NCBI GenBank assembly: GCA_030148665.1
Contig: JASBSZ010000047.1
Span: 167,771-231,770 of the forward strand
Direction: 5' to 3'
Length of the DNA: 64,000 nucleotides
Origin: Alphaproteobacteria bacterium
GTDB taxonomy: Bacteria > Pseudomonadota > Alphaproteobacteria > Rhodobacterales > Rhodobacteraceae
The number at the start of each line of letters is the position of its first letter. The stretch's first letter is position 1. Positions 16,970 through 25,765 of the stretch are shown piece after piece. The notes beneath the pieces are model-generated. The model did not search any database and was not told where the DNA came from. It saw only the letters and a program-made list of their open reading frames with translations. A program made the translations under genes and the position numbers.

Positions 16970-18886
16970 TCATGATGACTCGAGGTGGGCGTAAACCGTG
17001 GTACGCGAAATGCCCAGCTGGCGGGCGACAAGGCTGATGTTTCCACCCGACTCCCCAAGAAGGCGGCGAATTTTTTTGCAGCGTGCCTCGCGCAAAGCCT
17101 TCCCTGCGCATTTGGGGCACGCTGATATGTCTTCCCCGGGGATGGTCTGGAGACAGGAAAGATCCCCCCTGCGCAGAACCGTGTGCCGGGCATTTGCCAC
17201 CATCAGCTGAAGGGCGCGCTTGAGATCGCGTATGTTTCCGGGCCAGGTCCGTTTGCGCAGCTGGTCGATCACTGATTTTGACAACACATGGTCCGGCGAA
17301 ATTCCGGCCAGCAGCGTCTGGCAGATCTTCGCGAAGTCGGAACGTTCTTCAAGCTTGGGAAGCTCAAAACGATATCCGGAGATACGCCGCACGAAATCCC
17401 GGCTCAATGTACCCGAGGACACGGCACTCTCGATTGGCTGCCCGGATGAGAAGAGCACCACCTTGGCCGCCGCGCGGTCGCCGTCCATTCGCCCGTCACC
17501 GAGCATGTCGAGGAACCGAACCAGAAGATTTTGCACATCCCGTGGCAATTCCGCGATCTCGCCGAAGTGCAGCGTTCCGCCTGAGGTCATGAAATCGTGA
17601 AAGAATTCATGGGAAATCTGCCGGTCGTCCGGCTTTTCCGGAACAAGCGCACCCAACGAGAGGAGGCTTTCGAAATAGTTGGCCGAGATGGCTCCGCAAT
17701 CAACCGAAAGAAACGGCGCTTCGGGGTGGGTGCGGATGTGGATCTCATGGGCCGTTGACTTCTTTCCGGTGCCGCTCTGCCCCTCGATCACGATTGGCAG
17801 GCCGACCTTGGCGGCATTGCAGGCCAGGGTGATCTGCCGTTGCAGAAGCTGATCTTCCATCACCAGACCTTGGCGCTTGGGCGATTGGGCGGCGACCGCG
17901 CCCCCCGCACCATTTCCAAAAGATATGCCCAGCGTACGGCGGCGTGCCCGGGCAACAAGATCGCTCTGGTTGGAGAAACTGGCAGCGGCAAAGACGGTCG
18001 AGCCGAGCCAGTCTTCCAGTTGCACCACCCGCCCCCGAATAAGCCGGTCGATGAGATCGGAAAACGAATTTCTGAAGATGTCCTGAAACAGGCAGTCGGA
18101 GGCAAGGCTGATACCATTGAGCATGGAAATCGCCTGCGAATTCGAACCGCGCAGGTTGCCGTCAAGATCGAAGGCGAGCATCCCCACGCTCATGGTGTTC
18201 AGGTATTCCTCCCGCGGATGGAAAACCAGGGTGATGGAGTTCCGGTGATCTTCCAGAAACAGGCGGTTTTCTATGTTGGTTGCGGCAAGTTTTACCAGGG
18301 CCAGCGTGTGGTGCTGACGGGCAGTGATGTCCGAGGAGGCATCGATCAGGCCAACGACGCGGTTCTGGCTGTCGAAGATCGGCGCGGCAAGACAGGAAAC
18401 CCGGCCGTGCTCACAGAAGAAATGCTCCTGCCCGATGACTTTAGCGGGCTTTCGCGTGGCGAGGCAGAGGCCGAGCGCGTTGGTGCCACGCAACTCTTCC
18501 TTCCAGACGGTGCCGGGTACTATGGTCCGTCCGGTCGATGTGCTCTGGAAATCCGGATCGGAAATGGTGTCGAGCAAAACGCCGTCCGCATCTGCGAACG
18601 CAACCATGAAATTAGCTCCGGCAATCTGGGAATAAAGAAGCTCGAGTTCCGGGCGCGCGAACTGGGTAATGCGTTCACTTCGCTGCTTTCGCTCTCTCAA
18701 CTCTGTGGGCGAAACCGCTGCATCAACCGGTGGCCCCAGTGGATCGAGGCCTGCCCGGAGGCTGCGCCGCCAACTGTTTTCGATATCGCGCGGAACAAGG
18801 CCAGGCGCAATCTCTCCATGCGCCTCCAGTTGCCGCCGAGCGATCTCGAATCCGGTTGACAATTCCCTGTGATCCCCCCAGACCAT
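16970..18886 (-). CDS. AcoR-like Fis-family regulator with degenerate AAA+ domain
   Basis: About 638 residues. Architecture: N-terminal sensor with GAF-like region (residues about 60-220, ENSWRRSLRAGLDPLG at its start as in AcoR-type proteins), a PAS-like segment, an AAA+ domain with Walker A GQSGTGKKS, and a C-terminal Fis HTH (GGNISLVARQLGISRTTVYA). The GAFTGA loop needed to contact sigma-54 is absent (SLLSLGALVPEKPDD in its place) and the Walker B reads GGTLHFGEI with Gly for the first acidic residue. It is divergent from the alcohol dehydrogenase gene and probably controls it. Start at 18886 is tentative; the frame is open to 19420, overlapping the dehydrogenase. Confidence 0.75.
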   Translation of the reverse strand: MVWGDHRELSTGFEIARRQLEAHGEIAPGLVPRDIENSWRRSLRAGLDPLGPPVDAAVSPTELRERKQRSERITQFARPELELLYSQIAGANFMVAFADADGVLLDTISDPDFQSTSTGRTIVPGTVWKEELRGTNALGLCLATRKPAKVIGQEHFFCEHGRVSCLAAPIFDSQNRVVGLIDASSDITARQHHTLALVKLAATNIENRLFLEDHRNSITLVFHPREEYLNTMSVGMLAFDLDGNLRGSNSQAISMLNGISLASDCLFQDIFRNSFSDLIDRLIRGRVVQLEDWLGSTVFAAASFSNQSDLVARARRRTLGISFGNGAGGAVAAQSPKRQGLVMEDQLLQRQITLACNAAKVGLPIVIEGQSGTGKKSTAHEIHIRTHPEAPFLSVDCGAISANYFESLLSLGALVPEKPDDRQISHEFFHDFMTSGGTLHFGEIAELPRDVQNLLVRFLDMLGDGRMDGDRAAAKVVLFSSGQPIESAVSSGTLSRDFVRRISGYRFELPKLEERSDFAKICQTLLAGISPDHVLSKSVIDQLRKRTWPGNIRDLKRALQLMVANARHTVLRRGDLSCLQTIPGEDISACPKCAGKALREARCKKIRRLLGESGGNISLVARQLGISRTTVYAHLESS

Positions 18887-18950
18887 CCTCCGATTCTCAG
18901 CATCAGTTTGCGGCGAACGACCCTGCCGTTGCAAATGGCAATGCTGAAAC

Positions 18951-18967
18951 TGTTCAGAAACTGAACA
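18951..18967. promoter_or_regulatory. perfect 7-3-7 palindrome between regulator and dehydrogenase
   Basis: TGTTCAG-AAA-CTGAACA is a perfect inverted repeat in the 187-bp divergent intergenic region (18887-19073), a good candidate binding site for the AcoR-like regulator. No -24/-12 sigma-54 promoter (GG-N10-GC) was convincingly found. Confidence 0.5.
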
Positions 18968-19073
18968 CACTAACCCCCGAATTGGCCAAAACTGGACACT
19001 CTTCACGCTCGCACGGTGTGCGGCGAGGATTATGCTTGGTGTGGTAATCTTTGAAGCCTGTTGGGAGCGTCTG

Positions 19074-20126
19074 ATGAAAGCCCAGGTATTGGAACAATAT
19101 GACGAAGAACTGTCGGCACCTTCATGGGTGACGATGAAAGATGTACCCGATCCAAAGATCGAGAAATCCACCGACGTGATCGTGCGCATCGGCGGGGCCG
19201 GGGTCTGCCGCACCGATCTGCACATCATTGAGGGCGTCTGGCGCCCGCACATGGATCCGACGGGTGATGCCCTTCTGCCGCTGATTATGGGCCACGAAAA
19301 CGCTGGCTGGATCGAGGAGATCGGCCCCGAAGTGGAGCACCTCAACGTGGGCGATCCGGTGATCGTCCATCCCAAGATCTCGGACGGCACCTGCCTGGCC
19401 TGCCGGCGCGGCGAGGACATGCACTGCGATGGCCCCTTCCCGGGCCTCGATAGCGATGGCGGCTATGCGGAGTTTCTCAAGACCTCGATGCGCAACATCG
19501 TGACCTTGCCGAAAACCCTCGCCCCCAAGGACGTGGCGCCCTATTCCGATGCGGGGCTGACCGCCTACAGGGCGGCCAAGAAGGCCTCGCGCCACCTGCT
19601 GCCGGGCGAGAAATGCGTGGTGATCGGTGCCGGCGGCCTTGGCCATATCGGCATTCAGGTGCTGCGCGCCATGTGCGCGGCCGACATCATCGTGGTGGAT
19701 GTTTCCGACAGCTCTCTCGAACTCGCCAAGGATTGCGGCGCGCACCATCTGGTCAAGGCCGATGGCGGCGAGGTCGAGGCGGTGATGGAGCTGACCGGCG
19801 GCAACGGTGCCGAGGCGGTGCTGGACTTCGTGGGTGAAAAGGGCACGACCCACAAGGGGATCGCCATGACCCGTCCGATGGGGAATTACTACATCATTGG
19901 CTATGGCGAGGATATTCAGGTTCCCGCCGTCGATCTCATCATCACCGAGCGCAACATCATCGGCAACCTTGTCGGCACCTGGGCCGAACTGACCGAACTG
20001 ATGGAGCTGGCAAACCGGGGTTTGGTCAACCTGGCGATCAAGGAATATGCCCTGAGCGATGCCAATCAGGCGCTCAGGGATCTGCGTGACGGCAAGATCA
20101 GGGGGCGTGCCGTGCTCATACCCTGA
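19074..20126 (+). CDS. zinc-dependent NAD(P) alcohol dehydrogenase
   Basis: A 350-residue medium-chain dehydrogenase. Catalytic zinc ligands: Cys in GAGVCRTDLH, His-Glu in MGHENAG, and the second Cys region; structural-zinc lobe partly kept (CLACRRGEDMHC). Rossmann motif GAGGLGHIGIQ at about residue 185. It oxidises an alcohol or polyol to the aldehyde or ketone; the specific substrate is unknown. Start at 19074 (MKAQVLEQYDEELS) is preferred over a frame beginning at 19032. First gene of the cluster with the ABC transporter, 29 bp before it, so the imported compound is likely its substrate or precursor. Confidence 0.88.
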   Translation: MKAQVLEQYDEELSAPSWVTMKDVPDPKIEKSTDVIVRIGGAGVCRTDLHIIEGVWRPHMDPTGDALLPLIMGHENAGWIEEIGPEVEHLNVGDPVIVHPKISDGTCLACRRGEDMHCDGPFPGLDSDGGYAEFLKTSMRNIVTLPKTLAPKDVAPYSDAGLTAYRAAKKASRHLLPGEKCVVIGAGGLGHIGIQVLRAMCAADIIVVDVSDSSLELAKDCGAHHLVKADGGEVEAVMELTGGNGAEAVLDFVGEKGTTHKGIAMTRPMGNYYIIGYGEDIQVPAVDLIITERNIIGNLVGTWAELTELMELANRGLVNLAIKEYALSDANQALRDLRDGKIRGRAVLIP

Positions 20127-20155
20127 GAGAAAAGAAACCAAACTGGGAGGAAAAG

Positions 20156-21688
20156 ATGAAACGGACTCAAATGGCGCTGCTTCTGTCCAGCAGCATCGCG
20201 TTGGCGAGCCAGGGAGCCCTGGCGCAGGGAGACTATTCGCGCTTCGGCATCAAGGAGGACATCCCCGGCACCTGCAGCTACGCAAACATCGACAAGAAGG
20301 ATTACACCGGCAAGACGCTCAACATCATCACCCACGCGATCCCGGTGATGGGCGAGCCCACGGCGCTGCACGCCAAGCAGTTCAGCGAGCTGACCGGCGC
20401 CGAGGTGAACGTAGTGCACGTGCCCTTCGGCGATCTGTTCCAACGCATCATGATTCCGTTCCAGACCGGCCAGAATGCCTATGACGTGATGTTCTACGGC
20501 TCGCTCTGGATCGGTGATCTCAACCCGTTCCTGGAGCCGGTGCCGGAGTTCTACCGCAACTCGACCGGCATGCAGGACGTGACGCCCAACTACATCGGCG
20601 TGGCCTCCTGGGGCGATCAGATGGTGCAGTATCCGGTGGACGGCGACCGGCACTACCTGAAATACCGCACCGACGTGTTCGACAACCCCGAGATGCAGGC
20701 CAAGTACAAGGAAGCCACCGGGAAAGACCTGCGCGTGCCGCAGACCTGGGAAGAATACAACGAGGTAGCCGCCTTCTTCACCAACTGGGATTGGGATGGT
20801 GACGGCGAGACGAACTACGGCTCTGCCGAGGTGGTCAAGCGCGACGATCTGATGTTCTCGGCTTTCATCAGCCGGGTGGCGCCGTTCGCCAAGCACCCGG
20901 ACGTCAAGGGCGGCTTCTTCTTCGATCTCGAAACCATGACCCCGCTGGTCAACACGCCGGGCTGGGTGCGCGGGCTGGAACTGTTCGTGGAGGCGCAGAA
21001 GACCTTCCCGCCTGGCGGCAACAACTTCGGCCTGGGCGACGAGATCTTCTCGTTCGGCGGCGGGCAGACGCTGATGAGCTACAGCTGGGATGACGCCTAC
21101 ATCCAGGCCATGCAGCCCGACAGCCGCATCCGCGACAAGGTGGCCGCAGCGCCGCTGCCCGGCTCCTATGAAGTGTGGAACCGCGAAACCGGCCAGTGGG
21201 ACAAGTTCGACGAGCCCAACCGTGCGCCCTACATCACCTGGGGCTGGACCTCTGCGGTATCGAAGAACTCCAAGGTCAAGGACGTGGCCTTCGACTTCCT
21301 GTGCTTCTTCAGCAACGAGGCCAACACCCTCAGCGACCTGCAGATCGGCCGCTTCGGCGTGAACCCCTATCGCAAGTCGCATTTCACGCTGGACCTGTGG
21401 CAGGACAAGCTGGGCTGGAGCGAGAAATCGGCCCAGACCTACATCGACACGCTTTCGGGCATGGATCTGAGCAAGAACCGCGTGTTCGATCTGCGGGTGC
21501 CCGGTGTGAACCAGTTCATGTCGGCGCTGGCGGTGGGTGTTTCCGAGGCGCTTGCCGGCCAGAAAACCCCGCAGGAGGCGCTCGACGGCGTGGCCGAGCA
21601 GTGGACCGCCATCGTGGACCGGATCGGCAAGGACACGGTGCGCGCGGCCTATGCGAATGTTGTTGCATTGGAAGACAACTTGCAATGA
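20156..21688 (+). CDS. ABC transporter extracellular solute-binding protein (family 1)
   Basis: A 510-residue periplasmic protein with Sec signal (MKRTQMALLLSSSIALASQG, cleavage after ALAQ). The CUT1-type binding fold is visible (TLNIITHAIPVMGEPTALHA, AYDVMFYGSLWIGDLNPF, RVPQTWEEYNEVAAFF). It resembles binding proteins of glycerol/sugar-alcohol uptake systems (GlpV-like). GGAGG precedes the ATG. Its gene is followed by a stem-loop that may set its higher expression. Confidence 0.85.
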   Translation: MKRTQMALLLSSSIALASQGALAQGDYSRFGIKEDIPGTCSYANIDKKDYTGKTLNIITHAIPVMGEPTALHAKQFSELTGAEVNVVHVPFGDLFQRIMIPFQTGQNAYDVMFYGSLWIGDLNPFLEPVPEFYRNSTGMQDVTPNYIGVASWGDQMVQYPVDGDRHYLKYRTDVFDNPEMQAKYKEATGKDLRVPQTWEEYNEVAAFFTNWDWDGDGETNYGSAEVVKRDDLMFSAFISRVAPFAKHPDVKGGFFFDLETMTPLVNTPGWVRGLELFVEAQKTFPPGGNNFGLGDEIFSFGGGQTLMSYSWDDAYIQAMQPDSRIRDKVAAAPLPGSYEVWNRETGQWDKFDEPNRAPYITWGWTSAVSKNSKVKDVAFDFLCFFSNEANTLSDLQIGRFGVNPYRKSHFTLDLWQDKLGWSEKSAQTYIDTLSGMDLSKNRVFDLRVPGVNQFMSALAVGVSEALAGQKTPQEALDGVAEQWTAIVDRIGKDTVRAAYANVVALEDNLQ

Positions 21689-21696
21689 ACTTGCTT

Positions 21697-21718
21697 CGGG
21701 AGGGCATCTGCCCTCCCG
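21697..21718 (+). terminator. stem-loop between binding-protein and permease genes
   Basis: CGGGAGGGC-ATCT-GCCCTCCCG, a perfect 9-bp stem without U-tract, 9 bp after the binding-protein stop. In ABC operons such hairpins stabilise the upstream mRNA or attenuate read-through. Confidence 0.5.
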
Positions 21719-21758
21719 ACTGCCCATCAAGAAGAAGAACGGCGGGGGGTAAGCTGCG

Positions 21759-22625
21759 ATGTATCGGGACAAGTATTTCTTTCTTCTGCCCGGTCTTGTC
21801 GTCCTGATCGCGATCATCATCTTCCCGCTTCTGTTCACGATCAGGGTCAGCTTCTCCAGCTGGGACGTGTTCCAGCCCGGACTTGACTACATCGGCGGGC
21901 GGAACTTCGCCCGGGTGTTCGAGGACACCCGCTTCTGGGAAAGCCTGCTGCGGCTTTCGGTGCTCTCCGTCTCCTCGGTGCTGCTGCAATACGTGATCGG
22001 TTTCGCCCTGGCGCTGGCGGTGTGGCGCGAAATCCGTTTCCGCCGCTTCTTCCGGGTGCTGTTCCTGGTGCCGATGATGACCACGCCGGTGGTGATGTCG
22101 GTGATCTGGCGCACCATCTTCCACGAAAGCCTCGGCCCGGCCAACGACATCCTCCAGGCAATCGGGCTGGGCACGGTGCCGTGGCTCTCCACCGGCACGG
22201 CGGCCTTCATCAGCGTTCTGATCGTCGAGGTCTGGCAGTGGACGCCCTTCATGTTCCTGCTGCTGCTGGCGGGACTGGTGTCGCTGCCGCGCGAACCCTA
22301 CCTTGCCGCCGCCATCGACGGGGCCGGGCCGATCCGCACCTTTCTGCAGGTCACCTTCCCCCTGATGGCGCCCATCACCATCGGCGCCATCATCATCCGC
22401 CTGATCGAGGCGTCCAAGATCATGGAAACCGTCTATGTGATGACATCGGGCGGACCCGGCACCGCCACCGAGACATCGAGCTACTACATCTACATCCGCG
22501 GCCTGCGCGATTTTCAGATCGGCTATTCGGCAGCATTGTCGCTGACCTATCTGGTGATCATGATCATCAGCCTCACGATCATCGCCAAGGTGCTCGCCAG
22601 AATGCTGCTGCCGAGGGAGGGCTGA
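21759..22625 (+). CDS. ABC transporter permease (MalF/UgpA-like)
   Basis: A 288-residue inner-membrane permease with six hydrophobic segments. The EAA loop reads AAAIDGAGPIRTFLQVTFPL near residue 185, where the coupling to the ATPase occurs. Begins MYRDKYFFLLPGLVVLIAI. Ends 3 bp before the second permease. Confidence 0.88.
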   Translation: MYRDKYFFLLPGLVVLIAIIIFPLLFTIRVSFSSWDVFQPGLDYIGGRNFARVFEDTRFWESLLRLSVLSVSSVLLQYVIGFALALAVWREIRFRRFFRVLFLVPMMTTPVVMSVIWRTIFHESLGPANDILQAIGLGTVPWLSTGTAAFISVLIVEVWQWTPFMFLLLLAGLVSLPREPYLAAAIDGAGPIRTFLQVTFPLMAPITIGAIIIRLIEASKIMETVYVMTSGGPGTATETSSYYIYIRGLRDFQIGYSAALSLTYLVIMIISLTIIAKVLARMLLPREG

Positions 22626-22628
22626 GCG

Positions 22629-23474
22629 ATGCGGACCGTCTACCTGGCGATCAAGTATCTCGCCCTTCTGTTGTGGTCGAGCTTCATTGTCTTCCCGTTC
22701 CTGTGGGCGCTCTCGACCTCGTTCAAGGACGCCAACGCCATCACCAGCGGGGCCACCTACATCCCGTGGCTGCAGTTCAAGCCGTCCTCGCAGGGCTGGG
22801 CCTCGCTGTTCAGTGACGGCTCGACGGGCATCAACATCGTCGATCCCTACATCAACAGCGCCGTCGTCACCATCTCGGCCAGCCTGATCGCCATCACGCT
22901 GGGCACGCTGGCCGCCTACGGGCTGTCGCGTTTCGAGTTCCGTGCCGGTTTCATCAAGAACAACGACATCACGTTCTTCTTCATCTCGCAGCGGATCATG
23001 CCGCCCATCGTGCTGGCCATCCCCTTCTTCCTGATGCTCAAGACGCTGGGCCTGCTGGATACGGTTTACGGGCTGATCCTCGTCTACGTGGCACTGCTGC
23101 TGCCGATCGCGGTATGGGTGATGATCGATTTCTTCGGCAACATCCCCAAGGAACTTGACGAACTGGCGATGATCGATGGCTGCCGCCCCATCGGCGCCTT
23201 CTTCCGGGTGATCCTGCCCAATTCGACCCCGGGGCTGGTTGTGGCCGGCATGTTCTGCCTGATCTTCGGCTGGAACGATTTCTTCTTTGCCTTCACCCTG
23301 ACCTTCACGAAGGTGCAGCTTCTGCCGGTGGCAATCGTGTCGCTCAACTCCTCGGTGACACCGTGGTGGAGCCTGTCGGCCTTCGCGCTGATCTCGGTGG
23401 CGCCACTGGTGCTGATCGCCTTCCTTGTCGAAAACTTCCTGTCCAAGGGCAGTCTCGCCGGAGCAATCAGGTAA
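22629..23474 (+). CDS. ABC transporter permease (MalG/UgpE-like)
   Basis: A 281-residue partner permease with six membrane spans. EAA-type loop ELAMIDGCRPIGAFFRVILP near residue 180. Typical second CUT1 permease, starting MRTVYLAIKYLALLLWSSFI. Directly followed by the two ATPase genes. Confidence 0.88.
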   Translation: MRTVYLAIKYLALLLWSSFIVFPFLWALSTSFKDANAITSGATYIPWLQFKPSSQGWASLFSDGSTGINIVDPYINSAVVTISASLIAITLGTLAAYGLSRFEFRAGFIKNNDITFFFISQRIMPPIVLAIPFFLMLKTLGLLDTVYGLILVYVALLLPIAVWVMIDFFGNIPKELDELAMIDGCRPIGAFFRVILPNSTPGLVVAGMFCLIFGWNDFFFAFTLTFTKVQLLPVAIVSLNSSVTPWWSLSAFALISVAPLVLIAFLVENFLSKGSLAGAIR

Positions 23475-23478
23475 CACC

Positions 23479-24546
23479 ATGCTGGAAATGCACGACGTCA
23501 GCAGAACCGTAGATGGCGAGGTACACCTTGCTGACATCAATTTCACTTTCGAAGCCGGAAAGCTCTATACCATCCTGGGACGTACCGGCGCCGGAAAGAC
23601 ATCGCTGATGCGCGCGCTGATGGGGCTGTTGCCTCTCGATCGCGGGCAGGTTCTTCTTGACGGCCAGGACATCACCGCCCACCCGGTCTGGGAGCGGAAG
23701 ATGGCCATGGTCTATCAGCAGTTCATCAACTACCCGCATCTGAACGTGCTCGACAACGTGGCTTTCCCGCTGCGCCGGCAGGGCGTGCGCAAGGCCGAGG
23801 CCAGGGCGCGGGCACGCGAGTTTCTCGAACTGGTCGATCTTGGTTCCATGCTGGACAGGCGGCCCTCCCAGCTTTCCGGCGGCCAGCAGCAGCGCGTGGC
23901 CCTGGCAAGGGCGCTGGTCAAGGAAGCCCGCACGCTGATGCTGGACGAGCCCCTCGTCAATCTCGACTACAAGCTGCGCGAACAGCTGCGCGAGCAGTTT
24001 CCAAGGATTCTGGAGCGCAACCGCAACAGCGTGATCCTCTATGCGACAACCGAACCGCGCGAAGCCATGCAGCTGGGCGATGAGATACTGGTCATGCACG
24101 AGGGGCGGATCCTGGATACCGGCCCTCCCGAAGAAATTTTCGACAGACCGGCCAACATTCAGGTCGCCACCATCATGGGGGATCCGCCAATCAGTACGTT
24201 CCCGGGCGTGATCGAGGGTGACACGCTCAGGCTTGGCGGGGGCATTTCCATCCCCGGCATCCGGCGCGCCCTGCCCGGCGATGGCGAATATCTGGTGGGC
24301 GTCCGCCCCATCGACATCAACATTCCCGGGCCGATACCCGCACAGGTGGCCATCTCCGAAGTCAGCGGCTCGGAGACGGTCGTCCACCTGATCACGCCGT
24401 TCGGCGACGTTCTGATGCTTTCCCAGGGGGTTTCCTCGTATGATCCGGACGAACGGCTTGAGATCGGGTTCGTTGCCGACAACCTGTATTTCTTCTCCAC
24501 CGATGGCAGGTTGATTTCCGCTCCCTACGGTGAGGAGCGCGCGTAA
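23479..24546 (+). CDS. ABC transporter ATP-binding protein 1 (GlpS-like), H-loop His missing
   Basis: A 355-residue ATPase. Walker A GRTGAGKTS, Q-loop MVYQQF, canonical signature LSGGQQQR, Walker B LMLDEP. The H-loop, normally VTHD, reads YATTEP, so the catalytic His is Thr. This matches the GlpS-type subunits of glycerol transporters. A C-terminal regulatory TOBE-like domain follows from about residue 240. Start at 23479 (MLEMHDVSRTVDGE) 4 bp after the permease; the last bases overlap the next gene. Confidence 0.85.
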   Translation: MLEMHDVSRTVDGEVHLADINFTFEAGKLYTILGRTGAGKTSLMRALMGLLPLDRGQVLLDGQDITAHPVWERKMAMVYQQFINYPHLNVLDNVAFPLRRQGVRKAEARARAREFLELVDLGSMLDRRPSQLSGGQQQRVALARALVKEARTLMLDEPLVNLDYKLREQLREQFPRILERNRNSVILYATTEPREAMQLGDEILVMHEGRILDTGPPEEIFDRPANIQVATIMGDPPISTFPGVIEGDTLRLGGGISIPGIRRALPGDGEYLVGVRPIDINIPGPIPAQVAISEVSGSETVVHLITPFGDVLMLSQGVSSYDPDERLEIGFVADNLYFFSTDGRLISAPYGEERA

Positions 24547-25631
24547 TGGCCCGAATTGAACTCAGGGACGTCGCCCACTCCTACAACGGAGGCAAGGATT
24601 ACGCCCTCAAACCGCTCAACATGGTTTGGGAAGACGGGCGCACCTATGCTCTTCTGGGCCCCTCGGGCTGCGGCAAGACGACCATGCTGAACATCATTTC
24701 CGGCCTGCTCAAGCCCAGCGAAGGCCGCCTTCTGTTTGATGGCGTGGACGTCACTGACAGCAAGGCCGAAGGGCGCAACATCGCGCAAGTGTTCCAGTTT
24801 CCGGTCATCTACTCGACGATGACCGTGGCCCAGAACCTCGCTTTCCCACTGGTTTGCCGAGGTTATCCAGTCAACGAGATCAAACAGCGGGTCGACAGCG
24901 TTGCCGAGCTGCTTGGACTGAGCGAGCTGATGCAATACCCGGCACGCCGCCTGACCGCCGACCAGAAGCAGCTGGTCTCGATGGGGCGCGGGCTGGTCAG
25001 GGAAGATGTCAGCGCGATCCTGCTGGACGAGCCGCTTACGGTCATCGACCCGCAAATGAAGTTCGAATTGCGCCGCAAGCTCAAGCAGATCAATCGCGAG
25101 TTCGGCATCACGATGGTTTTCGTCACCCATGACCAGACCGAGGCCATGACTTTTGCCGAGGAAGTGGTGGTGATGAAGGACGGCGAAATCATGCAACGCG
25201 GGGCGCCACAGGATCTGTTCGAGCGCCCCGGCAACACTTTCGTCGGATATTTCATCGGCTCGCCTCCGATGAATTTCCTCAGTGCCGAGGTTGCCGAAGG
25301 AAAACTTTCCTGCCCGAATACCAAGTTCTCGGTGCCAGCCGACAACCTGGGCGGCAAGGGGGAAATTCAGATCGGATTTCGCCCGGAATTCGTGGAGCTC
25401 GTCGATCCGGAGAAGGCCAATTTTGCCACCGCCCGCATTGAGAAGGTCGACAACCTGGGCGTTGAAACGATCGTCACCCTCACTCTTCCGGGCAATCTGA
25501 CGGTTCGTGCAAAAACGACCACGAGATTCCACCAGGATGCTGGCGACGTCGTCGGCTTGAGCGTCTCCGATGATCGCATCCAGCTTTACTCAAATGGCCA
25601 GCGCATCGGCCAGGCCAATGAAATGGCCTGA
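24546..25631 (+). CDS. ABC transporter ATP-binding protein 2 (GlpT-like), degenerate signature
   Basis: A 361-residue ATPase. Walker A GPSGCGKTT, Q-loop VFQFPV, Walker B LLDEPLT and H-loop VTHDQ are intact, but the ABC signature LSGGQ is replaced by LTADQK. Pairing with ATPase 1 (good signature, no H-loop His) would leave one competent composite ATP site. C-terminal TOBE-like domain present. Last gene of the operon, with no obvious terminator before the integrase 3' end. Confidence 0.85.
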   Translation: MARIELRDVAHSYNGGKDYALKPLNMVWEDGRTYALLGPSGCGKTTMLNIISGLLKPSEGRLLFDGVDVTDSKAEGRNIAQVFQFPVIYSTMTVAQNLAFPLVCRGYPVNEIKQRVDSVAELLGLSELMQYPARRLTADQKQLVSMGRGLVREDVSAILLDEPLTVIDPQMKFELRRKLKQINREFGITMVFVTHDQTEAMTFAEEVVVMKDGEIMQRGAPQDLFERPGNTFVGYFIGSPPMNFLSAEVAEGKLSCPNTKFSVPADNLGGKGEIQIGFRPEFVELVDPEKANFATARIEKVDNLGVETIVTLTLPGNLTVRAKTTTRFHQDAGDVVGLSVSDDRIQLYSNGQRIGQANEMA

Positions 25632-25765
25632 GTGAACCTGCCGCGGTCTTGTTCCACGCCATCTGACGCATCGGCCGGGCGTATCTGACCACTGATCCCG
25701 CTCCCACCTCGCCGGAAACCCGAGCGGTTTTCTATCGGCCCGCTGGTGAACAGCACCGTCGAGCA
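25632..25765. other. junction between ABC operon and prophage integrase
   Basis: No gene. The prophage left attachment site should lie here, just beyond the integrase 3' end, but no repeat of this stretch was found at the right side. The part from about 25725 resembles sequence at 10325-10365 flanking integrase remnant 3. Confidence 0.4.

Noticed and set aside
18887..19420. N-terminal extension of the AcoR-like regulator
   Set aside because: It would overlap the alcohol dehydrogenase coding region by about 350 bp on the other strand and has no family similarity; the shorter start is preferred.
20066..21838. 590-codon open frame on the minus strand
   Set aside because: Antisense to the solute-binding protein gene, which has a signal peptide and family motifs.
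21516..23546. 676-codon open frame on the minus strand
   Set aside because: Antisense to the two ABC permease genes; His/Asp/Gln/Arg-rich translation typical of a shadow frame.
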